The notes below the pieces were generated by a model that had not been told where the DNA came from, did not search any database, and worked only from the letters and a program-made list of their open reading frames with translations. From positions 1 through 64,000 of the forward strand of contig DASTBI010000159.1 in NCBI GenBank assembly GCA_035712145.1: a DNA stretch of 64,000 nt, given 5' to 3'. This stretch comes from Candidatus Eisenbacteria bacterium (GTDB taxonomy: Bacteria; Eisenbacteria; RBG-16-71-46). Positions 26,844 through 36,451 of this stretch are shown here, in pieces. The position numbers and the translations under genes were made by a program. Every line of letters starts with the position of its first letter. Within the stretch, counting starts at the first letter, position 1.

Positions 26844-28064
26844 TCAGTATTCCTGACGTCGGATGGCGACGTTCTGCAGCAGGCCGAGCTGAATGCAGTT
26901 GACGATCAGGGCGGTTCCGCCATAGGAGAGCAGCGGCAGCGGAAGACCGGTCACCGGAGCCCAGCCGATCGTCATCATGATGTTGACGATGATGTGATAG
27001 AAGAGCGCGGAGACCAGTCCCACCGCCATCAGGCTGGCGAAGCCGTTGCGCGCCTGCAGCGCCAGTCGATAGCCACGAAGAATCACGACCGCGTACAGTA
27101 TCACCACGGTCAACGCGCCCAGCAGGCCGAGCTCCTCGCCCACCACCGAGTAGATGAAGTCGGTGTGCCGCATGGGCAGGAACGCGAGGCCCTTCTGCGT
27201 TCCGCGCAGGAATCCCTTCCCCACGAGTCCTCCCGACCCGATCGCGATCTTGGACTGGATGATCTGGTAGCCCGCGCCGTGCGGATCCTGGCCGGGATTG
27301 AGGAAGGTCTCGATGCGGCGCTTCTGGTAGTCGTGCAGCTGGTCCCAGAGGTGCGGCACCGCATAGGCGACCGCGCCGTTGACGGCCACGGCCAGCAGCA
27401 ACGTCGACAGCTTGGGCCGGACCGCGCCGAGCAGGACCGCGAAGCCAGCCGCGAACCACAGGAGCGATCCGGTCAGGAAGAAGAGCGCCACGTTGAACAC
27501 CGGCGAGAGGCCGAGCAGCAGGTGGCCGGGGGGCATGCCCGCCCAGAAGTACATCGCCACCAGGATCACCGGGAACGACAGCGAAGTCCCGAGGTCGGGC
27601 TCCTTGGCCACGAGCGCGAACGGCACCAGCGTGATCAGCAGCGGCGGCAGCCAGTCGCGGATCCTGCGCAGGTCGAGATTACGGTCGTCGAAGCGCCGCG
27701 CGAGCACGAACACGGTGGCGATCTTGGCCAGCTCGGAGGGCTGGAACTTGATGGGGCCCAGCTCCAGCCAGCGTTTGGCGCCCATCGCGCTCGTGCCGAA
27801 GCCGAGCACGGCCACCAGCAGCAGGATCGAGATGCCGTAGAGGATGTAGGCGAACGTGTCGTAGAGCCGGTAGTGGATCGCCGCCGCCAGACACGCCGCG
27901 GCCAGCGCGAAGCCGAACCACAGCAGCTGCTTGGCCCAGAGCCCTTCGTGCTGCCCCGGCACCGTGGTGGCGCTGTAGACGATCGACAGCCCCATGGCGA
28001 CGAGCAGGAACGCGGCCACGGTGAGCGCGATGTCGATCGATGGCAGCCGCCACTTAGTCCCCAC
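26844..28064 (-). CDS. rodA: Rod-shape SEDS peptidoglycan polymerase RodA
   Basis: This 406-residue SEDS-family membrane protein polymerises glycan strands for cell elongation. Visible motifs include GAKRWLELG, FQPSELAK, KEPDLGTS, GEELGLLG and the C-terminal LLSYGGT. The start is a GTG at 28064, overlapping the end of mrdA by 11 bp. It pairs with the PBP2 encoded just upstream. Confidence 0.94.
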   Translation of the reverse strand: MGTKWRLPSIDIALTVAAFLLVAMGLSIVYSATTVPGQHEGLWAKQLLWFGFALAAACLAAAIHYRLYDTFAYILYGISILLLVAVLGFGTSAMGAKRWLELGPIKFQPSELAKIATVFVLARRFDDRNLDLRRIRDWLPPLLITLVPFALVAKEPDLGTSLSFPVILVAMYFWAGMPPGHLLLGLSPVFNVALFFLTGSLLWFAAGFAVLLGAVRPKLSTLLLAVAVNGAVAYAVPHLWDQLHDYQKRRIETFLNPGQDPHGAGYQIIQSKIAIGSGGLVGKGFLRGTQKGLAFLPMRHTDFIYSVVGEELGLLGALTVVILYAVVILRGYRLALQARNGFASLMAVGLVSALFYHIIVNIMMTIGWAPVTGLPLPLLSYGGTALIVNCIQLGLLQNVAIRRQEY

Positions 28065-29910
28065 GCACCACCCCCGATGTGTCGATCGGTATGGGAACGG
28101 GAGGCACCTCGGTGGTCGAGGTGTCGGGAGCGAACAGGCGGCGCAGCACGGCGCCGGCCATCGGCGCGGCGACGCTGCCGCCGTGACCGCTGTTCTCGAT
28201 GACGAACGCCAGCGCGATGCGCGGGTCGTCGGCCGGGGCGTAGCAGACGAACAAAGCGTGGTCGTTGCCGTGAGGATTCTGCGCGGTGCCCGTCTTCCCT
28301 GCGACCTTCACGTCCTGGACCCGTGACGCCGTGCCGGTGCCGGACTCCACCACCAGCTCCATGCCGTGCTGCACGGCGCGCCAAACCGCGGGATCGGCGG
28401 CCACGCCCGGCTGCAAAGGGCGCGGCGTGTGGAAGTCCGGCGCGCCACGCACCTCCTTGACGACGTGCGGCCGGACCGGGCGTCCTTGGGTCGCCACCTC
28501 GGCCGCCATCAGCGCGAGCTGCAGCGGCGTCACGAGCAGCTCGCCCTGCCCGATCGCCAGGTTGAGCAGCGTCCCCTTGCGCCAGCCGTTGACACCCCAG
28601 CGCTTGTCGTAATACGCCTGGCTCGGGACCAGACCCCGGCGCTCCTGCGGCAGATCGATTCCGGTCTTCTCGCCGAGGCCGAAGGCGAGGGCCGCGGCCT
28701 CGAGCCGGGCGAGGCCGAGCTTGGTCCCGATCTGATAGAAGTAGACGTCGCACGAATGCTGCAGCGCGCCAGGGAAGTCCAGCGAGCCGTGTCCCTCGCG
28801 CTTCCAGCAGCCAAACGAGCGTCCACCGAAGTGATAGCTCCCGAAGCACGATGCGAAGCGGGACGCGACGCTCGCCACTCCCGAGCGCAGCGCGGCGAGC
28901 ATGACGATGACCTTGAACGTCGAGCCTGGAGGATACGCGCCCTGGATGGCGCGATTGAGTAGCGGGTTCGCGCCGCCGCTCGAGAGTTGCTTCCACCGGG
29001 CGAACGAGAGACCTCGCGAGAATTCGTTGGGATCGAAGGCGGGTCGGCTCACCATGCCGAGGATGCCGCCGTCCCGCGGGTCGATGGCGACGGCGGCCCC
29101 GCGCGACACCTTGGCCATCGCCTCTTCCATCGCCTGCTGCACCCGGAGATCCACCGTCATCACGATGTCGTGGCCCGGTTCGGGCCGCTGGGGCGGGCCC
29201 TCGGAGAGCGTCGACACCCGGCGTCCCATCGCGTTGACCACCACGAACTCCGCCCCGTCGCGCCCGCGCAGGAACTCCTCCAAGGTGCGCTCGACTCCGG
29301 TGCGTCCGATGAGGTCTCCGGCCTGGTAGCCCTGCTGCTCGCGCTCGACCAGCTCCTTGTCGTTGATCTCGCCCGCATAGCCGAGCAGATGCGAGGCCAG
29401 CGTGCCGTGCGGATAGCGCCTCAGAGGCTGGATCACGACCTCGAGACCGGGATACTCGGCGCGCGACTCCTCGACCGCGGCCAGCACGGGAAAAGGCGCG
29501 TTGTGCCTGAGCGTGGCGGTCTGGCCACTGCGGTTCGCCTTCCGCACCAGCTCGGTGACGCGCGTCGTGTCCTCCTCGAGCAGACGGCTCACCTGCCGCA
29601 CCCACAGGGGATCGACCACCAGCTTCGCGCGCGCGGTGCTCTCCGCCGGCAGCGGACGGAAGACGATGTTGAAGCTCGGGTAGTTGTCCGCGAGCAGCTC
29701 GCCGTTCCGGTCATAGATCGCGCCCCGCGGCGCCCGCATGACCTCCAGCCGGACGCGGTTCTCCTGGGCCAGCCTCAGGAAGTAGCCGTGATCCTGGATC
29801 TGGAGGATGAGGAGGCCGACCGTGATCACCGCGAACCCTCCGACCGCGAGGGCGGCGAGCACGAAGAACCGGCTCTCCTTAGAGCGTCTTTCCTGATTGT
29901 AGGTCTGCAT
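28054..29910 (-). CDS. mrdA: Penicillin-binding protein 2 (elongasome transpeptidase)
   Basis: This 618-residue class B PBP has one N-terminal membrane anchor, a pedestal/dimerisation domain (APRGAIYDRNGELLA) and a transpeptidase domain. The active-site motifs are STFK at about 328, SCD in the SxN position (as is usual in PBP2) and KTGTAQ at about 535. It cross-links peptidoglycan with RodA. It overlaps mreD by 32 bp. Confidence 0.95.
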   Translation of the reverse strand: MQTYNQERRSKESRFFVLAALAVGGFAVITVGLLILQIQDHGYFLRLAQENRVRLEVMRAPRGAIYDRNGELLADNYPSFNIVFRPLPAESTARAKLVVDPLWVRQVSRLLEEDTTRVTELVRKANRSGQTATLRHNAPFPVLAAVEESRAEYPGLEVVIQPLRRYPHGTLASHLLGYAGEINDKELVEREQQGYQAGDLIGRTGVERTLEEFLRGRDGAEFVVVNAMGRRVSTLSEGPPQRPEPGHDIVMTVDLRVQQAMEEAMAKVSRGAAVAIDPRDGGILGMVSRPAFDPNEFSRGLSFARWKQLSSGGANPLLNRAIQGAYPPGSTFKVIVMLAALRSGVASVASRFASCFGSYHFGGRSFGCWKREGHGSLDFPGALQHSCDVYFYQIGTKLGLARLEAAALAFGLGEKTGIDLPQERRGLVPSQAYYDKRWGVNGWRKGTLLNLAIGQGELLVTPLQLALMAAEVATQGRPVRPHVVKEVRGAPDFHTPRPLQPGVAADPAVWRAVQHGMELVVESGTGTASRVQDVKVAGKTGTAQNPHGNDHALFVCYAPADDPRIALAFVIENSGHGGSVAAPMAGAVLRRLFAPDTSTTEVPPVPIPIDTSGVVRGD

Positions 29911-30391
29911 GTCCCAGGATCGTGCGTCCGCCCAGACGGCGGATGATCGAAAGCACCAAGGCGCCGAGGAACGCCGTCACCACCGAGCCGAGCGCCACTC
30001 GCGTGACCATCACCTGCCAGGCGTGGAATCCCCCGAGCTCGAAGGCCGCCGTCCACGTGAGGTGCGCGGCGGTGGCGATCAGCAGCAGGACGAACTGCGT
30101 GCGCGGACTCTCCTGCACCAGCGTTCCCGACAGACGGCCGACGACGTAGCCCAGCAAACTCAGGATCAGCGCGTGGCGACCGAGCCAGTGCGCGGTGTCG
30201 AGGTCCGCGAACAGGCCGAGCGCGAAGCCGAACGTCGCGCCCCAGCCCGCCCCGCGCCGCAAGGCCCAGGCCACCGTGGCGAACGTCAGCACGTCGATCA
30301 CGATGCCACGCGCGGCGAGCGAGGCCAGGGCGGTCGAGCGCAGCAGCAACACCGCGATCAGAGCGGTCGCCAGCGCGCCCAGGCCTCTCAT
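29879..30391 (-). CDS. mreD: Rod shape-determining protein MreD
   Basis: This 170-residue membrane protein with about five hydrophobic helices fits MreD in size and position, between mreC and mrdA. Sequence conservation in this family is weak, but GLFADLDTAH matches the conserved GLxxD region. The start overlaps mreC by 4 bp. Confidence 0.85.
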   Translation of the reverse strand: MRGLGALATALIAVLLLRSTALASLAARGIVIDVLTFATVAWALRRGAGWGATFGFALGLFADLDTAHWLGRHALILSLLGYVVGRLSGTLVQESPRTQFVLLLIATAAHLTWTAAFELGGFHAWQVMVTRVALGSVVTAFLGALVLSIIRRLGGRTILGHADLQSGKTL

Positions 30392-31194
30392 CGCGCCCCC
30401 GGATCGAGAGGTCCTGGAATCACGAAGACGTGGCGCAGCCGCGTGAACCGCGCGGCGGGCTGGAGCTCCACGGCCTGCGTGAGACCGTCGGGCTCCTGGC
30501 CCACCTTGACCACGCGACCGACCGGAATGCCTCGCGGGTATCGCCGCGACATCCCCGAGGTGAGCACGCGCTGACCCACCAGCACGGTGTCGGCATACGG
30601 AACCGAAGTCAGCGTCAGCGAAGGCCGTGGTGAGAGGGTGAACCGCACCACGCCCAGGACTCCGGTGCTCTCGACTTCACACGCCACCGAGACCGTGGGA
30701 TCGCTGAGCAGGGCGACCCGGCTCTGCATCGCATAGACCTCGGAGACGCGGCCCACCAGCCCCTCGCTCGTCACCACCACGTCGCCCACGCGCAGGCCGG
30801 CTTTGGCTCCGGCGCTCAGCGTCGCGGCCGCGGGGATGGGCTCCCCGGTCATCGCGATGATCTCGAGCGGCCTGAGAAAGGGATTCCGGTACCCCGGGAG
30901 CGCGAGCTGCTGGCGAAGCTGACGGTTCTCCTCTCCCGCCCGCCTCAGCACGGCGTTCTCGAGGCTCAGCGCCGTGAGCCGCTCGTGCAGCTCCTGATTC
31001 TCGATCCACGCCGCGCCCAGCCGGTCCATGGCCAGGACCACGCGATCGAAGGGAGCGAACAGAAAGGCGCCGAACCCGCGCAGCGAGGCCTGGGGCAGAC
31101 GCTCGCCGACGATGAGGAGAAGGAGAGACAGCATGACATACAGAGCGACCAGGGCACTGCTGCGGCGCTCTGCGGGGGGGAGAACGCCTCCCAT
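30388..31194 (-). CDS. mreC: Rod shape-determining protein MreC
   Basis: This 268-residue protein has an N-terminal membrane helix, a predicted coiled coil (about 65-95, rich in Glu/Leu/Arg) and the two-barrel MreC domain with GLVGRVSEV and LLSDPTVSV segments. It bridges MreB filaments to the periplasmic elongation enzymes. It follows mreB after a 12-bp gap. Confidence 0.93.
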   Translation of the reverse strand: MGGVLPPAERRSSALVALYVMLSLLLLIVGERLPQASLRGFGAFLFAPFDRVVLAMDRLGAAWIENQELHERLTALSLENAVLRRAGEENRQLRQQLALPGYRNPFLRPLEIIAMTGEPIPAAATLSAGAKAGLRVGDVVVTSEGLVGRVSEVYAMQSRVALLSDPTVSVACEVESTGVLGVVRFTLSPRPSLTLTSVPYADTVLVGQRVLTSGMSRRYPRGIPVGRVVKVGQEPDGLTQAVELQPAARFTRLRHVFVIPGPLDPGAR

Positions 31195-31206
31195 GGGGCG
31201 AAGACC

Positions 31207-32268
<1,062 letters not shown>

Positions 32269-32354
32269 TTACAACGTCGTCGAGCTTGTCGGCCGCGATG
32301 AACGGCGCCGTGAGGTGGGTCGCGGGGCCTCCATGTCCCACAATGGGCTTCGGC

Positions 32355-32383
32355 ACGCTAGCACCCCGAACTTGAGCCCTCAA
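32355..32383 (-). promoter_or_regulatory. mreB: Candidate mreB promoter
   Basis: On the minus strand TTGAGG (32383-32378) and TAGCGT (32360-32355) are separated by 17 bp, about 100 bp upstream of the mreB ATG. The -35 box lies in a small palindrome, TTGAGccCTCAA. The -10 box is weak, so this is tentative. Confidence 0.3.
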
Positions 32384-32411
32384 GCGGTTTGGACCCAATC
32401 AATTGGCGTGG

Positions 32412-32702
32412 GGGCCGGGGAGCGGCGTTCCCGGGCCCCGGGAGACCTCGCCAGTGTCGAGGCTCGCGACACTTCTCCCGAGTCTCCCCGGTCCAGGACC
32501 CGAACCCAGTCGGGGACCGACTGGGCATCCTACGGTTTCCCAATCAGTTCGGACGACGGGCAGACCCGGCGAGAGCGTTGGACCGGTCCTTGCCCATCAC
32601 GTCCTGCATGCGGGGGAAGTCCCGCATACCCTCATCGGGTGTTCCGAAGCGGCTCTCCGGACACTCGACGCGCCGGCGCCCTTGCGCCGGCGCGCTTTTT
32701 TT
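32412..32702 (+). ncRNA. Candidate structured non-coding RNA or attenuating leader
   Basis: In about 290 nt there are at least five strong hairpins. One is an 11-bp long-range stem 32412-32422/32484-32494, with one G-U pair. Inside it a perfect TCCCGGG/CCCGGGA hairpin (32429-32443) competes with CGGGAGA/TCTCCCG (32439-32445/32474-32480), which encloses AGTGTCG/CGACACT. A 9-bp hairpin lies at 32505-32525, GGACG/CGTCC plus GGGCA/TGCCC at 32551-32604, and a 7-bp hairpin at 32608-32627. A strong intrinsic terminator ends the stretch. It lacks the landmarks I know for tmRNA, RNase P, SRP RNA or cobalamin riboswitches. The 5' end is not defined. Confidence 0.4.
32669..32702 (+). terminator. Strong intrinsic terminator upstream of the barrel operon
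   Basis: An 11-bp perfect GC stem (32669-32679 with 32684-32694), a 4-nt loop and then C followed by seven T (32696-32702) form a textbook rho-independent terminator on the plus strand. No protein gene on that strand precedes it within the region, which implies a short untranslated transcript. Confidence 0.85.
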
Positions 32703-32802
32703 GAGGCCGGACCGCGCCGGCGCGGGTATGAGCGAGGGGCCCTCCGAGGGTTTGACGAGGGCCTAGGCACCGCCGAAGATAGAGGCGCCCCGTACCCAAC
32801 GA

Positions 32803-34938
32803 ATGCTGCTTCGCAAGCTCTCGCTTCTCCTCGTCCCCGCGCTGCTCGTGGCCGCGTCCGTCCTGCCCGGCCGCGCCCAGGAAGACCTCACCGGCCGCTA
32901 CGCCTTCGCCGACACCACGCTGCTGCGGGACACGCTGGGCCTGACCTTCCGGGGCCTCTTCCGCCTCGCCGACAGCCTCGAGATCGCGCCCGACACGCTG
33001 CGGGCTCATTCGATCCGATACCGGCTCCCGCTCTCCCGGCTGGTCGCGATCGCGGACAGCATGCACGTCCCGGTGGACAGCGTGGGTGTCACGCTGCTGC
33101 GCGAGCGGTTCAACCCGTTGGCCGCGCGGACCGCGGGGGTCAACGACTTCACCTACAGCACGACTTACAACCTCTTCCAGACTCGCAGCTCGTGGCTCAA
33201 CGGCGCCGACTACAACTTCGTTTACGGAGCGCTGTTCATCCGCAACGTGACGACCATCGTGCTCGACCGCCTCGAGACCAGCGGGGCGACCACTCAGATT
33301 CAAACGCGGGACTCCAATACGGAGGGTGGCTGGCGCCTCAACCCGGACTACTCCGTCGGGGCTCGCGCGCTGCTCTACGGTTACGACTCCGACGATCCCA
33401 CCACCGTCAGCAACGTTGCCGATCGGCGCAGCGAATACCAACTCTCGCTGCGCACCCGCCAGAGACCGTCCCCGAGGATCAACTCGGAGCTCAACCTCTT
33501 TGCCGGCATGCAGGAGCGCCACGACCAGGAGCAGGACAAGCACGGATGGTCGGCCGAGGCCAATGGTCGCTTTCGACAAACGATCGGAGCATGGTTCGTG
33601 CACGAGCTGAACGGAAAAGCGACCGCGAGCCGGAGCCGGGTGCTGCTCGCCACCGCATCGAACCATGAGAACACCCACGACCTGATCGGGAACCTCAACG
33701 GGAACCTGTCCCTGTTCAACAACGCGAGGGTGGGCTTCAAGACCACTTACGCGCTCCAGGGCAGCGACGTGGCTGATGCGAATCTAACGACGGGTGTGAT
33801 CGACCGCCTTGGCTCGAACCGTCTGGCGCTGGACGCGGCGCTGCGATCCCGCCTCGGCCCGGATGGATTCGTCACCCTGACCCAGCGGATCGCCCACAAC
33901 GAGCAGATCACGGCGCTCAACGGCCCTTCCGCGCGCAACACGAGCGGCACCACCCTCGATGCCCGCACCACCTACTGGGGCTGGGGGGTCGAAGGCCGTT
34001 TCTCGCTGAACCACGCAAACGGTGAGTCTCCCGAGCTCTCGGCCACCGGCGGCTACGGGGAGAAGAGCCAACTGCGCAACCTCGAAGGGTCCCTGACACG
34101 CCGGCTCTTCGGCCATCTCGACACACGGATCAATGCGCGCATCGGCCTCAACTCGTATCGTTACCATGTCATCGGCGTCTACCCCACGCCCCCCGTGACT
34201 CGGGACCAGGCGCTGCAGTCGTACCAGATCGACGGCACCTACGTCTTCACCAAGGACTTCAACAGCGGACTCATGCTCGAGGTCATGAGAAACCAGCTCG
34301 TCAACATCCCGAGCGCCAGCACCTCGGCCAACAACACCTTGAGGACCTACCGGGCCGAGTGGCGCTGGACCTACAGGCTGTTGGCCGGACTCACCGCGTC
34401 GCAGCGAAATACCCTGGGCGCCAACTACACCTCGTACAACTTCCTCACCGGCGCGGATCGTGTGGCGCTCGACTACGGAACTCTCACAACGCTCAACGCG
34501 GTGCTCACGCCTCGATTGTCGATCGATCTGACGCACAGCGGCCAGGTTCAGCCGAGCGGCGGGTGGACGCGGCTGTCGGACGGCGAATACGTCTTCCGGC
34601 CGGCCGACGAGTCCCGCATCTTCTCGCTGCTCACCCGGTTCCAGTACACGCCCAGCCCTCTTCTCTCGCTGACGTTCTGGCCGAAGTATCGCTCTACCTC
34701 GCGCGAGGGAACCCTGAACGGGGTGACCACTCCACAGCGCGACAATCGCAATCTCACGTTCGAGGGAACCGCCAGCCTGAACATCCCCATCGGCTCTCGG
34801 GGAACCCTGTCCGGGAACGTGGGACGCCAGTACTACGCCGACCGGTCGACCGATTTCTCGTCCGGAGTCGCCGAGCCTTCACCGCTCAGCGAGCAGGACT
34901 ACTGGACCGGCTCGCTTCAGTTCTCGTGGAAACCGTGA
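32803..34938 (+). CDS. Large outer-membrane beta-barrel protein, unknown function
   Basis: This 711-residue protein has a signal peptide ending GRAQ, then about 100 helical or mixed residues with repeated Leu/Asp/Ser patterns. The remaining ~580 residues are alternating beta strands rich in Tyr, Arg, Asn and Thr, typical of a large outer-membrane barrel. It shows no TonB plug domain. The stop overlaps the next ATG by 1 bp (TGATG), coupling it to two lipoprotein genes, so the three products may form one outer-membrane complex. I do not recognise a named family. Confidence 0.7.
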   Translation: MLLRKLSLLLVPALLVAASVLPGRAQEDLTGRYAFADTTLLRDTLGLTFRGLFRLADSLEIAPDTLRAHSIRYRLPLSRLVAIADSMHVPVDSVGVTLLRERFNPLAARTAGVNDFTYSTTYNLFQTRSSWLNGADYNFVYGALFIRNVTTIVLDRLETSGATTQIQTRDSNTEGGWRLNPDYSVGARALLYGYDSDDPTTVSNVADRRSEYQLSLRTRQRPSPRINSELNLFAGMQERHDQEQDKHGWSAEANGRFRQTIGAWFVHELNGKATASRSRVLLATASNHENTHDLIGNLNGNLSLFNNARVGFKTTYALQGSDVADANLTTGVIDRLGSNRLALDAALRSRLGPDGFVTLTQRIAHNEQITALNGPSARNTSGTTLDARTTYWGWGVEGRFSLNHANGESPELSATGGYGEKSQLRNLEGSLTRRLFGHLDTRINARIGLNSYRYHVIGVYPTPPVTRDQALQSYQIDGTYVFTKDFNSGLMLEVMRNQLVNIPSASTSANNTLRTYRAEWRWTYRLLAGLTASQRNTLGANYTSYNFLTGADRVALDYGTLTTLNAVLTPRLSIDLTHSGQVQPSGGWTRLSDGEYVFRPADESRIFSLLTRFQYTPSPLLSLTFWPKYRSTSREGTLNGVTTPQRDNRNLTFEGTASLNIPIGSRGTLSGNVGRQYYADRSTDFSSGVAEPSPLSEQDYWTGSLQFSWKP

Positions 34939-35591
34939 TGACACGCTCGGCGCGACTGGGACTTGCTCTGCTGGTGGCGTTGGCTTCGTGCCTGTCCGGG
35001 TGCGACTACTTCCGGCCCGCCGAGCCCGAGCCGCCGACGTCGACCTCGTTCGTGCCGGACTACGGCAGCCCGGACTCCACGCTGGCCACCATCGCCAAGG
35101 CGATCGCGGACAAGAGCCGGACGATCGGCGCAACGGCCTACGCCGGCGCCTTCGCCGACTCCCTGATCACCTCGCCACCGGTCGGCTATCACCAGCTCTT
35201 CTGGCCCCAGGACGTCGCCGACTGGAGCTCGTCGACCGGCGGCCGCCAGCCACCCGGGGACTGGGGATTCGACATCGAGCAGACGTTCTACACGCGCTTC
35301 ATCCGCCTGCGGCCGGACGCCTACCACATGGAGTGGGCGCCGGATGACCTGAACCCCGACAACATCGGCGGGAACACGGCCAGGATCAGCCGGCACTACC
35401 AGGTGACGACGCACGCCTCGGACGGTACGCGGACCAGCTTCCAGGCGGTGGGCTTCGCCGACCTGACCTTGGTCCGCTTCTCCGACGGCAACTGGCGTAT
35501 CGTGCTCTGGGAGGACCGGCGGGATCCGGACGCCGACCCGAACGACTCCAATCAGATGACGCTGGGCAAGAGGAGGCTGAACAGCACATGA
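34938..35591 (+). CDS. Lipoprotein, possibly NTF2-like
   Basis: This 217-residue protein has a lipoprotein signal with lipobox LSGC near residue 22. The mature part has a helical start (STLATIAKAIADKS ... AYAGAFADSL) and then curved-sheet-like strands ending FSDGNWRIVLWEDRRDPD, a pattern typical of NTF2/SnoaL-like folds. The start is set by the TGATG overlap with the barrel gene. The fold call is a visual inference. Confidence 0.65.
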   Translation: MTRSARLGLALLVALASCLSGCDYFRPAEPEPPTSTSFVPDYGSPDSTLATIAKAIADKSRTIGATAYAGAFADSLITSPPVGYHQLFWPQDVADWSSSTGGRQPPGDWGFDIEQTFYTRFIRLRPDAYHMEWAPDDLNPDNIGGNTARISRHYQVTTHASDGTRTSFQAVGFADLTLVRFSDGNWRIVLWEDRRDPDADPNDSNQMTLGKRRLNST

Positions 35592-36337
35592 GCTTCGTGC
35601 GCTTCCGCCTTGCTCTCCGGGCGCTGACCGCCGGCGCGCTCCTGGCTTCGCTGGCGCTCTGCAGCCTCACGGCCTGCTTCAACCCGTTCGATCCCAGGGT
35701 CGGCGATCCGGGGATCACCGAGCCGGCCCCGGTGCCGGACAGCCCGGAAAACCTGATGAGACTCCTCGAGTGGTGCTACGAAAATCGCGCGACCTTCGAG
35801 TACCGCGAGATGTTCGACAACGACTACCGCTTCGTATTCGGTCTGCTGGATCCCGACGGCGAGCCGTACCGCACGAAGCCGTGGAATCGCGAGGACGAAG
35901 TCGAGAGCACCACCAACCTGTTCCAGGGGGGCGATGCCAACCAGCCGGCCGCCACCAACATCGTGCTGATCTTCGACAGAACCTTCCGCGTCACCGACGA
36001 TCCCGACCGGCCCGGCCGAGGCCACAAGCTGATTCGCACCTCGGTGACGCTTCGGATCGTGGCCGACCAGGCGACCAAGGAAGTGGCCGGCTACGCGAAC
36101 TTCTTCCTGGTGCGCGGCGACTCGGCGGCGATCCCGCCGGAGCTCAGCGATCGCGGATTCGAACCGGACTCCAATCGCTGGTACATCCTGCGGCACGAGG
36201 ACGACACGCTGCCGCCCGAGGACGCCTCGACGGCGCCCCTCACCCGCGCCGCACCGGTCGCGCAGACTCCCGCGCGGGCAGCCTTCTTCGACACGCAGCG
36301 TTACTCGTGGGGCGGACTCAAGCACGCTTACCGCTGA
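35588..36337 (+). CDS. Lipoprotein, possibly NTF2-like
   Basis: This 249-residue protein has a lipobox LTAC at about residue 30. The mature part starts with a Pro-rich linker, then PENLMRLLEWCYENR and a FDNDYRFVFGL segment, again as in NTF2-like domains, and ends with a Pro/Ala-rich tail. It overlaps the previous lipoprotein gene by 4 bp (ATGA). The two lipoproteins look like distant relatives by layout but not by clear identity. Confidence 0.65.
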   Translation: MSFVRFRLALRALTAGALLASLALCSLTACFNPFDPRVGDPGITEPAPVPDSPENLMRLLEWCYENRATFEYREMFDNDYRFVFGLLDPDGEPYRTKPWNREDEVESTTNLFQGGDANQPAATNIVLIFDRTFRVTDDPDRPGRGHKLIRTSVTLRIVADQATKEVAGYANFFLVRGDSAAIPPELSDRGFEPDSNRWYILRHEDDTLPPEDASTAPLTRAAPVAQTPARAAFFDTQRYSWGGLKHAYR

Positions 36338-36451
36338 CGGCTCGCTCCTTGTAGCGCTCGCGGGCGGGTCCTATACTCCCGCGGCCTTTTTTCGTACGCG
36401 CCGAATCGATTCCGTCACCGCATCGGCGCCGCCGCCCACCGGGAGAACCGC

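Noticed and set aside
32412-32702. tmRNA, RNase P RNA, SRP RNA or cobalamin riboswitch as identity of the structured region
   Set aside because: I looked for the tRNA-like end of tmRNA, the P4 core of RNase P, the SRP apical loop and the B12 box and found none.
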